A DNA stretch of 50,443 nt, taken from contig JACRNE010000007.1 of NCBI GenBank assembly GCA_016219345.1, forward strand, positions 1-50,443, in the 5' to 3' direction. The notes under the pieces were generated by a model. That model worked only from the letters and a program-made list of their open reading frames with translations. It made no database searches and was not told where the DNA came from. Made by a program: the position numbers and the translations under genes. This DNA comes from Candidatus Saccharimonadota bacterium. Its GTDB lineage: Bacteria > Patescibacteriota > Saccharimonadia > Saccharimonadales > 2-12-FULL-41-12. Positions 22,734-32,402 of the stretch are shown in pieces (position 1 is the first letter of the stretch; the number at the start of each line of letters is the position of its first letter).

Positions 22734-23135
22734 TTAGGTGGTTAATGCCTTTAATTTATTTAGTCTCGCTCTGATACTTAGATCCAAACTGGAGTCTACA
22801 AAAGACAGGGAAATGCCACCGATAATATCCGGGTCAACTCGGTTATGAATTATGACCTTATGAGCGTTTTTATAACGATCTTTAGCCGTCTTCTCAACAT
22901 ATCTTTCTAAATCTTTATCAAGAGGTCTGGCGGTTACAGCGTTAACTTCAACAATCCCATCTCTTTGCACGCGAATTTTCGTACAATCTCGAAGCAGTGA
23001 GCTAAGTTCAGAAGTTTTACCAACACTTATCAATAGTGCGGCCACTTCCTGACTAATTTTTTCAGCGGACTCACCTTTATCAAGACGTTTGATTATCTCT
23101 TGGGCAAGTTTAGCGCGTGAAAATTTAGGGCTCAT
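22734..23135 (-). CDS. atpH: ATP synthase delta subunit
   Basis: Operon position; C-terminal IIHNRVDPDIIGGISLSFVDSSLDLSIRARL. Confidence 0.88.
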   Translation of the reverse strand: MSPKFSRAKLAQEIIKRLDKGESAEKISQEVAALLISVGKTSELSSLLRDCTKIRVQRDGIVEVNAVTARPLDKDLERYVEKTAKDRYKNAHKVIIHNRVDPDIIGGISLSFVDSSLDLSIRARLNKLKALTT

Positions 23136-23672
23136 TTAAATTCGTCCTTCCAGTGCATCCTTGATCAAAGTAGCGTCTTTTTTAGCATCTAGCTTTTCGC
23201 GAGACACAGCCTCAGTCGCCTTAATTACCAAGTTAACTGTTTCTTCCTCTAATGATCTTCGAGCCTTTTCAGTTTCTTCGTTGATTTTCTTCTTTGCATC
23301 AGCGATCATGCTCTCTACTTTAGCTTGGGTTGCTTCCTCTGCTTCACGTAAAGCAATATCAGCCTGATCTTTGGTCTGATTCATCAGCTCCTGTGCTTCT
23401 GCTCGAGCTTTTTTATGAGCTTCGGCTATTTGCGCCTCAAGCTTTTCACGCTCAGACTTTATCTCGGCTGAAAGCTTCACACCATCTTCTATGGTTTTAC
23501 GTCTTGTCTCAAGCATGTCAACCACTCGGCCAAACACATATTTCTTCAAAATGTAAAAAACCAACAGAAAGGTGATCAGCTGTATTAGGAAAGCCTTAAC
23601 ATCAAAGCCAAGAGCGGCAAAGCCAGATGGCTTAGCTTCTTCTGATGCGATTAATGTTACAAAATTAAACAT
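23136..23672 (-). CDS. atpF: ATP synthase b subunit
   Basis: N-terminal TM helix plus long charged coiled coil; operon position. Confidence 0.92.
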   Translation of the reverse strand: MFNFVTLIASEEAKPSGFAALGFDVKAFLIQLITFLLVFYILKKYVFGRVVDMLETRRKTIEDGVKLSAEIKSEREKLEAQIAEAHKKARAEAQELMNQTKDQADIALREAEEATQAKVESMIADAKKKINEETEKARRSLEEETVNLVIKATEAVSREKLDAKKDATLIKDALEGRI

Positions 23673-23697
23673 ATTTCTTTTTTATCCAATAATCCTC

Positions 23698-23928
23698 TTA
23701 TCCAAGTAGGAAGAAGGCTCCTATCGCAGCAATACCAAAGAACTCTGCCATACCAACAAAGATAAACAATTTCGCCAAGAACTTGTCTGACTCTGGGTTT
23801 CGGCTAACTGCGTTCATATAGGCAGCGCCCATAAGACCTAAAGCGATAGCCGGTCCTAGACCACCAACACCTATAGCGATAGCTTGTCCAATTACATTTG
23901 TATTTACTGTTTCTGCTAAAATATCCAT
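23698..23928 (-). CDS. atpE: ATP synthase c subunit
   Basis: IAIGVGGLGPAIALGLMGAAYMNAVSRNPE...FIFVGMAEFFGI. Confidence 0.95.
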   Translation of the reverse strand: MDILAETVNTNVIGQAIAIGVGGLGPAIALGLMGAAYMNAVSRNPESDKFLAKLFIFVGMAEFFGIAAIGAFFLLG

Positions 23929-23992
23929 TTTTACTCCTTATCTAGCTTACTTATATTTACATACTTAACTTACTCTTAACAACAGTTTTAAT

Positions 23993-24784
23993 TCACGCCT
24001 TTTCCACCTCCTTCGGCTCATCCCCGTGACCCGCCAAAGTAGCGGAGAGGTAGGCAGCACATAAAACTACGAAAATAAAGGCTTGTAGCGCACCAACAAA
24101 AATTTCAAACAGGGTGAAGGGCAGGGCGGCAATCGGCGCTACGAAAGAACCTCCCAGGTAAGTAGCCACAGCTATTAATACTTCCCCGATGGCAATATTA
24201 AGGAAAAGTCGAAGGCCAAGACTAAGCAGCCTGGTAAATTCTGTGAAAATCTCAAAGGCACCAATCACATAGTTAAGCGGGTTTAGGGGGCTCAAAGGGA
24301 AATAGTGCTTAACGTGATGTTTAGGACCTTGCTCTTTTACGGCTAAAACTTGTACCAAAATCATGCCAAATAGCGCCATAGCGAAAGTACTGTTTAGATC
24401 TGCTGTAAATGCTCTGAACAGCGGAGCCTCGCCATATGTAACAGCCGGCCCAACACCTGGAAGCAGTCCGAACCAGTTATTAAACATGATGAAGAAGAAC
24501 AGCGTCGCAAAGATCGGCGCATATTTAATAGCTTTTTTCTTGCTGCCCAGGGTTGACTCAAGCAAACCTACAATCAGTTCTACTCCTGCCTCTAAAAGTC
24601 CTGCTACACCTTTTGTGCCAGCAACTTTCTGTTTTCTAGCTAAAAATGTGAAAAGAAATATCAAAAATGCAGCCACAATCCAGCCGAAAACCATCGAGTT
24701 AGTTATGGGGTAACCCCCGATTTCAAAAAGTGTTTCAGGTCTGATAACTACATGTGGGCCTTCGGCAGCGAATAGACTAATCAT
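23993..24784 (-). CDS. atpB: ATP synthase a subunit
   Basis: FFIMFNNWFGLLPGVG, EFTRLLSLGLRLFLNIAIGEVL, ALQAFIFVVLCAAYLS. Confidence 0.96.
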   Translation of the reverse strand: MISLFAAEGPHVVIRPETLFEIGGYPITNSMVFGWIVAAFLIFLFTFLARKQKVAGTKGVAGLLEAGVELIVGLLESTLGSKKKAIKYAPIFATLFFFIMFNNWFGLLPGVGPAVTYGEAPLFRAFTADLNSTFAMALFGMILVQVLAVKEQGPKHHVKHYFPLSPLNPLNYVIGAFEIFTEFTRLLSLGLRLFLNIAIGEVLIAVATYLGGSFVAPIAALPFTLFEIFVGALQAFIFVVLCAAYLSATLAGHGDEPKEVEKA

Positions 24785-25146
24785 CCCTTATGATCTCCTG
24801 AGATTTTCTGAACAAAAGCCCTTAAAACCAAGATTGATAAAACCAAGCCAACAAAAAATCCGGCTAACGAAAACGCTTGGCCGGAATCTCTTGATGAATC
24901 AATATATATACCAATAAAAAGAGGTAGTAGCATTGCCCCCAGCATTTTCCAAGTCAGCTCAAACAGATAGACAAAAAATGCACGCTTTTTGCCATTAACT
25001 TCATCACTGTCGGTCGTTAAACGATCGGCGGTTTTCATCATTGCTCTTAAAATTATAGCAACCCGAGCGACATCTTTCAAACACTTTAGCTTAAAACATG
25101 TTAGAAAGGTGATTATGTTAAAATATAAACAGTATGAGCACGCCAA
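24781..25146 (-). CDS. AtpI-like / F0F1 assembly membrane protein; real start probably internal at MMKTADR
   Basis: Two TM segments immediately upstream of atpB. Confidence 0.6.
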   Translation of the reverse strand: MACSYCLYFNIITFLTCFKLKCLKDVARVAIILRAMMKTADRLTTDSDEVNGKKRAFFVYLFELTWKMLGAMLLPLFIGIYIDSSRDSGQAFSLAGFFVGLVLSILVLRAFVQKISGDHKG

Positions 25147-25385
25147 ATATCACCATCTACAGCACCCGTACATGCGCTTTTTGCCACGCAGCTAAGAAGT
25201 ATTTAGAGAGCCTAAAGGTAAATTACAGCGAAGTAAAAGTTGACGAAATTCCAGACGGGGCAGAAAAGCTAATTGAAAAATCAGGCCAGCTCGGCGTGCC
25301 TGTTATAGACTTTGACGGGCAAATAATTATCGGTTTTAACCGACCGCAAATAGATCTACTACTCCGCGAAGCCAAACTCATCTAA
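25134..25385 (+). CDS. Glutaredoxin-like protein
   Basis: ITIYSTRTCAFCHAAKKYLESLKV, QLGVPVIDFDGQIIIGFN. Confidence 0.92.
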   Translation: MSTPNITIYSTRTCAFCHAAKKYLESLKVNYSEVKVDEIPDGAEKLIEKSGQLGVPVIDFDGQIIIGFNRPQIDLLLREAKLI

Positions 25386-25469
25386 CCCGCACAATCGCAA
25401 CAGCTAAACTGCTTGTATGCGGAAAATAACAGACTTTTATCTTTGTTAATTTGCCTTTAGACTAAGCCT

Positions 25470-26039
25470 ATGGCTTTTGAGGATTTTGAAACGAAAGAAT
25501 CAGTTGTAATAGTCTACACAGGCGAGGGGAAAGGTAAGACCAGTGCAAGCTTAGGGCTACTTGTGCGTGCACTTGGTAATCGCATGGACGTAGCCTTTAT
25601 CCAATTCATTAAATATTGGGGTGTTAGTGAGCATGTTTTTCTGCATGACATAGGAGACCTATACAAAGACCAGTTGTATTTTTATAAAGGCGGCAAGGGG
25701 TTTTATAACGCCGGAGATCTAAGCCCAAAAGAGATCACGTCAGACCAACACAAAAAAGCTGCAAAAGAGACCTTAGCCGAAGCAGAAAAGGCAGCTTCGT
25801 CGGGCAAATACAATCTTGTAATTTGCGACGAGATCAATAATGCCGTTCATGACGGACTTCTAAGCCAATCAGATTTAGAAAATCTTATTAAGAATAAAGC
25901 TCCCGAAACCAATCTATGCCTAACAGGCCGCAATTTTCCAAAACAGCTACTAGACGAAGTTGATATTGCGACCAATATGACCAAACTAAAACACCATTTC
26001 GATGATAAATTCTTAGCCAACCCCGGCATTGATTTTTAA
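25470..26039 (+). CDS. Cob(I)yrinic acid a,c-diamide adenosyltransferase-like (CobO/BtuR family)
   Basis: VIVYTGEGKGKTSASLGLLVRALG, FIQFIK, YNLVICDEINNAVHDGLL, CLTGRN. Confidence 0.88.
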   Translation: MAFEDFETKESVVIVYTGEGKGKTSASLGLLVRALGNRMDVAFIQFIKYWGVSEHVFLHDIGDLYKDQLYFYKGGKGFYNAGDLSPKEITSDQHKKAAKETLAEAEKAASSGKYNLVICDEINNAVHDGLLSQSDLENLIKNKAPETNLCLTGRNFPKQLLDEVDIATNMTKLKHHFDDKFLANPGIDF

Positions 26040-26103
26040 TTTACTTTTTTGTCAATTTTATGATATATTATGTTTAATTTAACATTAGATAAGGTTATCG
26101 ATT

Positions 26104-26574
26104 TTGACCCATTATAAAAATTTTGGCAGGAGCCTAAAGGCAATACCGGAGTTTGAATTTACGCCCCAAGAAACTGTTGCTAACCGTATGTTCGGCGCCC
26201 GAAGAGATGTTGCCACACCAGATGACTTCAATTTTTTCCATGGACATATACGCGGCTGGAATACAGCAAAAGACATAGGTCAGAACACTCCAAAGACATT
26301 ATTTGAAAAAGTTGCTCGAAGAACATCACTTGATGCACGACTCGTCGTCGTAGCAGCTCGTGTGTGCGCAGCCGAAGGATTGAAGATAGAGCTTGGACCT
26401 GTAGTTGCTCGGGTTGGCATAGAGGGAGTAGAAGTTTCGCCAAAACATTTGGCTCGCGTTGCTATGGTAGATTTTGGCCTAGATCCTTCCGTATCGGAAG
26501 CTGAGAGATTCGAGAGGATGGCTACCATAATTGGAAATGTTGAAGATAAAAGCAAAATATTAGGCAAGAAATAA
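26104..26574 (+). CDS. Hypothetical protein (TTG start)
   Basis: 156-aa ORF with coding-like composition. Confidence 0.5.
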   Translation: MTHYKNFGRSLKAIPEFEFTPQETVANRMFGARRDVATPDDFNFFHGHIRGWNTAKDIGQNTPKTLFEKVARRTSLDARLVVVAARVCAAEGLKIELGPVVARVGIEGVEVSPKHLARVAMVDFGLDPSVSEAERFERMATIIGNVEDKSKILGKK

Positions 26575-26589
26575 TTTTTTTAAATACTT

Positions 26590-27414
26590 ATGAGTTTTGC
26601 AACAGAAGAAAGCTACGCAGAAGAATTAGGCGAATTCCGAGAAGCCGCAGTCGTGGCGGAAATATCACCAGAAATTCTTAAAATGATCGATAATTTTGCC
26701 ACTCCTGATGTGCACGTTAAGGGAAGTACTCTTCTAAATGCCTACTCTAGTGGATGCACTAAATTAGCGAGAAACCCCCTTGAGCCTTTAGCTGAAAGAC
26801 CAATAGAAGGTTACGTTCCAGACAGCAGACTAGGAAGGTACTTGGTCAATTTGATAAACGATTCGGTAGAACGAGATTCTGATGCTGATACTGCCTTTAC
26901 GGTAGAGTGGCCTTCGAAATCACATCTTGTTTGTTCTGAAACAGAAACAAACCTATTAAGTGCGATGGGCCATAGGGGTGGGCTCGTAACCTCCGAAGTC
27001 GGCAAACTTAGCGTGCTTTACTGTACAGATGAGGGCGAGCCAGTTCTTTTTAAAAAAGGAGTTGGAGTATCATCCACAATTTCGTTAAGAGAAATATCAA
27101 TCAATGGAATAGCCTATCCTCCGGGTATGTTATTCAGTCTACACCAGAGAGGACTGCCAAATAGCGTAAATATGGCTCCACACAGGATGGCTGTAAGGCC
27201 GACAAGCCTTATACGTTCCATTGCACCTCTTCGATTGAGTGAATTTGCACTGCCGAAAGAAGAACAAAGTCCGGCCTTCATGCCTGATGATGAACGCATG
27301 ATTATGGATGATGAAGAGAGGGCTGCTGACGTTTCTAGAACCATGCAAATGACAGTAGACGAACTAGCTATACATTTGCCCAAACCCGAAGAGATCGCCG
27401 CAGTTATTAAATAA
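26590..27414 (+). CDS. Hypothetical protein
   Basis: 274-aa ORF upstream of the RSH gene. Confidence 0.6.
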   Translation: MSFATEESYAEELGEFREAAVVAEISPEILKMIDNFATPDVHVKGSTLLNAYSSGCTKLARNPLEPLAERPIEGYVPDSRLGRYLVNLINDSVERDSDADTAFTVEWPSKSHLVCSETETNLLSAMGHRGGLVTSEVGKLSVLYCTDEGEPVLFKKGVGVSSTISLREISINGIAYPPGMLFSLHQRGLPNSVNMAPHRMAVRPTSLIRSIAPLRLSEFALPKEEQSPAFMPDDERMIMDDEERAADVSRTMQMTVDELAIHLPKPEEIAAVIK

Positions 27415-27457
27415 TCCGTATATTGATTTTTAGGCTGTTTTTTGGTATAATATGCCG

Positions 27458-29701
27458 ATGAACGGGTTTAATCCTGAGGCGCCTGGATTTGGTGAAATAA
27501 AAACCGGTCGTCCGCTAAGCGACCATGAGCTTGCCCAAGCTGCGGTGATTGATTTTTTCGGACCCGATAGTAGGTATCCAGGCCACAATAAGCGTATGCT
27601 CCAGATGTTAGAGGAATTTGATTTCGCGACTCCTGGCCTGTGCATGGCTACAGAGCTCCACGATATAGTGGACCACGGATTAGTCAATCCAGATGATGAA
27701 GAGACAAAGCAAAGAGCTCAAACGATAATTGCTGATCTATACGAACAAGTCTCTGACAAACACGAGTTCCTGTATGGGCTCGGTTGCGCAATAAGTACTG
27801 CAAGCTGGGAGAGTGATGTTGCGGAAGTTTATAGAACTGCAGATAGAAGTCAGTTCCCACCGATGGATGATAATAGCTGGACTCATGTCAGAGCTGCCAT
27901 AAAGAAGGATAGCTCCGTAGAAATAGACGAAGCGATTCTGAAGGCTGCTCGAGTAGTCCACCTAGACACAAGTTCTCTGCGAAAAGCCATGACCGATTAC
28001 GATGTTGAAGGACTTCTTCTAAAGTCTGTCGAGCTCCTAGCCAACCTCGAAAGCCCACCACCAAATCCTGATTCTGTGTATAGAGACTGCATTGAGATAC
28101 GTAATTGCTACGGACCAGCTCTAGAGTTATTTGGATTTAATGAGCTTGCCACCAAACTAAACGGAGAAGCGCTGAAGTACTTTTACGACGATCCTGAGGG
28201 CATCGAAAAAACCAACAGACAGATTGAGGTATCGTTGCGGCACCTAGAAGAAATACATGACAAAGTCCCTGAAGTAGTCTCAAACATCATAGAAGAGGTG
28301 GGTGAATATGAGGATATTGAAAATCTTAGGAGTAACATAATCCTCCTTGGGCCACGAGTAAAATCCGAAGGATCAATGAGAAAGAAATTTTCTACGAAAA
28401 AATACAAAGATGAAGACCAGCTTCCAGACGGCATTGGCTATAAAGTGATAATTCTGGATAATTTTCTCGATAAATCCGAAGATGAAATCGGTGAATTAAT
28501 AGAGCGCATAGGCAAAGCACTCCAGGAAAGATTATCGCCGAGTGAAAACAATAATGGTTATGGCATTTTTGCAAGTGACGATAGCAGTACCGAAAATTAC
28601 ATAAGAGATCCTAAACCTTCAGGTTATAAGGCTTTTCATTTTACACCCACATACATGGCAGGTACTAAATCTGTCCCAGTTGAGATACAAGTAGTTTCAT
28701 CGACTCAAGACATCAAACACACCTTCGACAAGGCCAGCTGGGTTCTATACAAAAACGAAGCTGAAGCTAATGAATACGTTATGAGAGATCTGCACGCCAT
28801 CGGCTCAAGAGAAGGGCAATTAAGGAATAAACCGAATAATCAAGAGCTTAGGCCGCAAACCTGGTTTGAGCTTCTAAAATTAATGCCCGAGATGGACACA
28901 CCTATTCATAAAACTTTCGAAGTAGTCGAGATAAACGGATCGAGGATTATGGTAGCTGATGGCATGGGCAAATATGCAAAGCAGCTACTGGGTGAAGCGC
29001 AGGGGCTTGGCGGAGACATAATACTTCCACCAAGTGTTATCTCAGAGAAAGATTTTATGGCAATGATAAGACTTATATCCCCAGAGTTGGCGGAGGACGA
29101 AAGCGTATTAAAAGCACTTGAATTTGTTAAAAACCAAGCTCTTAAGCCAAGAAGGGATGGCATACCAACACCTGAGGGCCATTTACTGCCCGTAGCGCTA
29201 CACGCCGCCATCATGGCCTCCTTATCATCCGTACACTGGGAGTCTAGAGATTCAATTGAATATTTGTCAGATACGGTATTAGTAGCTCTACTGCACGACA
29301 TGGCAGAAGACGTTGAAGGCGATGAAGCCAAACAACAAATGCGAGATTATATAGGTTCAGAGTGTGGTCCTAAAGTGCTCGCAGCCGTAGATGCCCTTAC
29401 CAGTCCTCAAGAAATTGAAAATGAAACTCGAAGACGAAAAGCCTACGCAAGACAATTAGCGAAAAATCCTTTAGCACTTTTAATTAAATTATCAGACCGA
29501 TCTCAGAATCATGTTTCAGACATTGTAAGATTGGCTAGAACCAATCCAGATAAAGATGAGATGGGGAAAATTAAAAAATATTATATTAAAACCATTACCT
29601 ATCTCAATGATAACTTTATGAATAGAGCGAAACAGCCCGAAGAATATGTGCAGGTATATAAAACAGTCATGCGCATGCTTCAATCGGCTTTGAATATATA
29701 G
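27458..29701 (+). CDS. RelA/SpoT homologue with HD-like / synthetase-like / second HD organisation
   Basis: N-terminal ELHDIVDHG and EIRNCYGPALELFGFNELATKLNGEALKYFYDDP; synthetase-like KSEGSMRKKF...GIGYKVIIL...PKPSGYKAFHFTP...VEIQV; C-terminal VALLHDMAEDVEGD...LIKLSDRSQN. Confidence 0.75.
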   Translation: MNGFNPEAPGFGEIKTGRPLSDHELAQAAVIDFFGPDSRYPGHNKRMLQMLEEFDFATPGLCMATELHDIVDHGLVNPDDEETKQRAQTIIADLYEQVSDKHEFLYGLGCAISTASWESDVAEVYRTADRSQFPPMDDNSWTHVRAAIKKDSSVEIDEAILKAARVVHLDTSSLRKAMTDYDVEGLLLKSVELLANLESPPPNPDSVYRDCIEIRNCYGPALELFGFNELATKLNGEALKYFYDDPEGIEKTNRQIEVSLRHLEEIHDKVPEVVSNIIEEVGEYEDIENLRSNIILLGPRVKSEGSMRKKFSTKKYKDEDQLPDGIGYKVIILDNFLDKSEDEIGELIERIGKALQERLSPSENNNGYGIFASDDSSTENYIRDPKPSGYKAFHFTPTYMAGTKSVPVEIQVVSSTQDIKHTFDKASWVLYKNEAEANEYVMRDLHAIGSREGQLRNKPNNQELRPQTWFELLKLMPEMDTPIHKTFEVVEINGSRIMVADGMGKYAKQLLGEAQGLGGDIILPPSVISEKDFMAMIRLISPELAEDESVLKALEFVKNQALKPRRDGIPTPEGHLLPVALHAAIMASLSSVHWESRDSIEYLSDTVLVALLHDMAEDVEGDEAKQQMRDYIGSECGPKVLAAVDALTSPQEIENETRRRKAYARQLAKNPLALLIKLSDRSQNHVSDIVRLARTNPDKDEMGKIKKYYIKTITYLNDNFMNRAKQPEEYVQVYKTVMRMLQSALNI

Positions 29702-29731
29702 ATAGACTGAGTTGATATATAGTATTTGTAG

Positions 29732-30256
29732 ATGTCTGAAAAACCGACCTTATATTTGATGCTTGGTTATCCGGGTGCCGGAAAAACTACTGTGTCGGAT
29801 ATAATCCGTGACTTAACAGGAGCCGTACACCTTAATTCGGACAGATTCAGGCAGCACATGTTCTCAAAACCTTTGGAAATAACCAATGAAGAGCATGAAA
29901 ACATGTATAAACACCTGGATTACATCGCTAGGACGATTTTAGAAAGTGGTAAAAGTGTTATATATGATGCCAATTTAAACAAATATGCTCACCGGCAGGA
30001 AAAATATGATATTGCTGAAAAACTAGGAGCCAACACCAAGTTGATCTGGGTAAAGACTGACCCAGAAACTGCCAGAAAGCGCGCTACTATTGAGGCGAAC
30101 GAAAATCCGGTGAATCGACCTTTTGGCAACATGGAGGCTCAAACTTTCGAAAGACTTATCCAGGAGATAGAATCACCAAGAGAAAATGAGCAAGCGATAG
30201 AAATATCTGGGGAAGAAATCAGCCCAGAAAATGTAGCAAAGGCACTAGGTATATGA
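29732..30256 (+). CDS. P-loop kinase (AAA/zeta-like or polynucleotide kinase-like)
   Basis: LMLGYPGAGKTTVSDII Walker A; VIYDANLNKYAHR. Confidence 0.8.
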   Translation: MSEKPTLYLMLGYPGAGKTTVSDIIRDLTGAVHLNSDRFRQHMFSKPLEITNEEHENMYKHLDYIARTILESGKSVIYDANLNKYAHRQEKYDIAEKLGANTKLIWVKTDPETARKRATIEANENPVNRPFGNMEAQTFERLIQEIESPRENEQAIEISGEEISPENVAKALGI

Positions 30257-30984
30257 AAGTATCGGTAGTAATCCCTAGCTACAACGAAGCAACCTACATC
30301 GGCAGGCTGCTAGAAGATTTATCTCAGCAAGACTTTGATAGTTTTGAAGTTATAGTTTCGGATGCTGAGTCAAAAGATAAAACCTCTGACGTGGTTAAAA
30401 ATTATTCTGACAAACTAGACATAAAATTAGTCAGCTCACCGCCTAAAGGCCCGGCTAATGGACGTAACTTAGGGGCCAAAAATGCCAAAGGTAAATGGCT
30501 ATTATTCCTAGATGCGGACGTTGAGATTGATGATCCTAAATTTATTAAAAAATTAATTGCAAAATCAGACCAAAATAATTGGCAGACAGCCAGCGCAAAG
30601 ATAGATCCAAGTCGTGGCACTCTAAAAGAACGTATAGGCATGAGAGCAAATTACCGCTACATAAAGCTCCTTGCCAGAACTAAGCATCCCGTCGCCCCGG
30701 GTTGGTGCATCCTAACTAAGCGAGAAGTTTTCGAAAAACATTTAGGCTTTAACGAAAAAATCCAGTTTGGTGAAGATTATGACTACGTTACAAGGGTCGG
30801 AGACCATGGCTATGGATTTGTAGAAGATACTTATTATTATGTTGACTTCAGACGCGCTCGTGAAGAAGGCTGGCGCCTAACCGTAAAAGCCATTCTAAAC
30901 GAAGTTTATCGCCATACTCATGGCTATAACTTAGAAAATAATCCATATAAATACGAGTTCGGGAAACACGAAAAGAGAAAATAA
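30253..30984 (+). CDS. Family 2 glycosyltransferase
   Basis: VSVVIPSYNEATYIGRLLEDLSQQ, GPANGRNLGAKNAKGKWLLFLDADV. Confidence 0.9.
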   Translation: MKVSVVIPSYNEATYIGRLLEDLSQQDFDSFEVIVSDAESKDKTSDVVKNYSDKLDIKLVSSPPKGPANGRNLGAKNAKGKWLLFLDADVEIDDPKFIKKLIAKSDQNNWQTASAKIDPSRGTLKERIGMRANYRYIKLLARTKHPVAPGWCILTKREVFEKHLGFNEKIQFGEDYDYVTRVGDHGYGFVEDTYYYVDFRRAREEGWRLTVKAILNEVYRHTHGYNLENNPYKYEFGKHEKRK

Positions 30985-31394
30985 TGTGGCAAGAGTTTCT
31001 CCGTCATAAGCGGATAGTCCAATTTGTCGAATACATGATCGGTGGAGGAGTCTTCTTCTGGAGCGGAATGGCGGTTTTTGCCTTGCTGTATTCGGTAATT
31101 AAGATTGACTGGCTGATTGCTAAGCTAATCGCAGATGCCGTCGGCTGGACTTTATCCTTTTTTATCCAACGCTACTGGGCATTTAATGACCCGCGGCTAA
31201 AACATAAAACACTACAGACAGGCAAACGATACACACTCATTACAGTTGCAAATTTTGCTATTGATTATGCTATTGTTGCCACTATGAAGCACTTTGGTGT
31301 TACTCCGTACCTCGGAATGATTACGGCTTCTATCTTCTTTACTGTCTGGAATTATCTTTGGTACAGATTCTGGGTATTTGACCCTGAGAGCTAA
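30984..31394 (+). CDS. GtrA-like membrane protein
   Basis: VQFVEYMIGGGVFFW...DAVGWTLSFFIQRYWAF...NYLWYRFWVF. Confidence 0.85.
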   Translation: MWQEFLRHKRIVQFVEYMIGGGVFFWSGMAVFALLYSVIKIDWLIAKLIADAVGWTLSFFIQRYWAFNDPRLKHKTLQTGKRYTLITVANFAIDYAIVATMKHFGVTPYLGMITASIFFTVWNYLWYRFWVFDPES

Positions 31395-31404
31395 TTAATA
31401 TCTA

Positions 31405-31560
31405 GCTGTTGTTAGCGAAGCTTTAGCAGCTGGTATGATTTTTTATCTGTTTTCTCGGCTTTTGGTCGTAGCCGTAGCTACGAACCGAAAACGAAAAACT
31501 TATGAAAAGTACCAGATCTGAAGCTTTTAGCCTACAGGTAGATGTTAGTTAGCTCTAACT
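31405..31560. repeat. Long imperfect inverted repeat between convergent genes
   Basis: Centre TCGTAGC-cgta-GCTACGA near 31474; flanking TTTTGG/CCGAAAA, GGTA/TACC, AGCTT arms; adjacent GTTAGTTAGctCTAACTAAC. Confidence 0.6.
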
Positions 31561-32389
31561 AACGAGCGTAGATCTTTTGTCTTTTATTCAGCGCGCCCTG
31601 AATCTGCTTATCTATCATCACAAAAGGTATCAGAATTGTCAGTGATGACCACACAACCGCGAAGAGAACAGTCCGTGGCAGACTGCGATGCCTTCTGAAT
31701 GTTTTTACTGCCCTAAACTGATATTTGATCTGGAACCAAACCGGCTTATGAACCGCTCTGAAAGAAGTTCTTACTTCAATATCATTTCTCAGACTAATTT
31801 TGCCGTATTTTCCTATACAAAACGCCAGGTCGTAATCCTCCCAGACATCAGAGCTTGGTACTAAATCATTCTTAATCTTTCGCCAGGCTTGTTTTCTAAA
31901 AGCACAGTTAGATCCCCACATCATGGTGTGACCAGCTAAATGATAGGCGATTATATAATACTTATTAAGGATGAATTTCCCAGTTTTTTTAAGAGTAAAG
32001 TCATATGGCTTACCACTACCAGTTACCGCCAGGATATCAGGAGAACTCAAAAAAGCCGACAGGAGATTTTCGCACCAATTTTTCGGCAAAATAGTATCGG
32101 CGTCAATCCGGCCAATAATGTCACCTTTGGCAGCTTTAAAGCCTTTGTACTGTGCAAAAGCTTGGTGCTGGCGAGATTCGTGTAGAATTTTAACAAAGGG
32201 ATATCTTTTGGCGATTCTCATGGACGAATCCGTAGAATTATTATCTACGACTATAACCTCCAACGGTTTAACAGATTGCGCAGCTATAGAATCCAGGCAG
32301 GCCGAAAGGTAGTTTTCTTCGTTGTAAACTGGTATGATTATCGAAAGCGTTAATGGTTTTTGAGAATTTTTATTTTTAACCACTAGCAC
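31559..32389 (-). CDS. Family 2 glycosyltransferase
   Basis: LSIIIPVYNEENYLSACLDSIAAQ, VVDNNSTDSS, GRIDADTIL. Confidence 0.9.
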   Translation of the reverse strand: MLVVKNKNSQKPLTLSIIIPVYNEENYLSACLDSIAAQSVKPLEVIVVDNNSTDSSMRIAKRYPFVKILHESRQHQAFAQYKGFKAAKGDIIGRIDADTILPKNWCENLLSAFLSSPDILAVTGSGKPYDFTLKKTGKFILNKYYIIAYHLAGHTMMWGSNCAFRKQAWRKIKNDLVPSSDVWEDYDLAFCIGKYGKISLRNDIEVRTSFRAVHKPVWFQIKYQFRAVKTFRRHRSLPRTVLFAVVWSSLTILIPFVMIDKQIQGALNKRQKIYAR

Positions 32390-32402
32390 TTATTCTAGCA
32401 AA

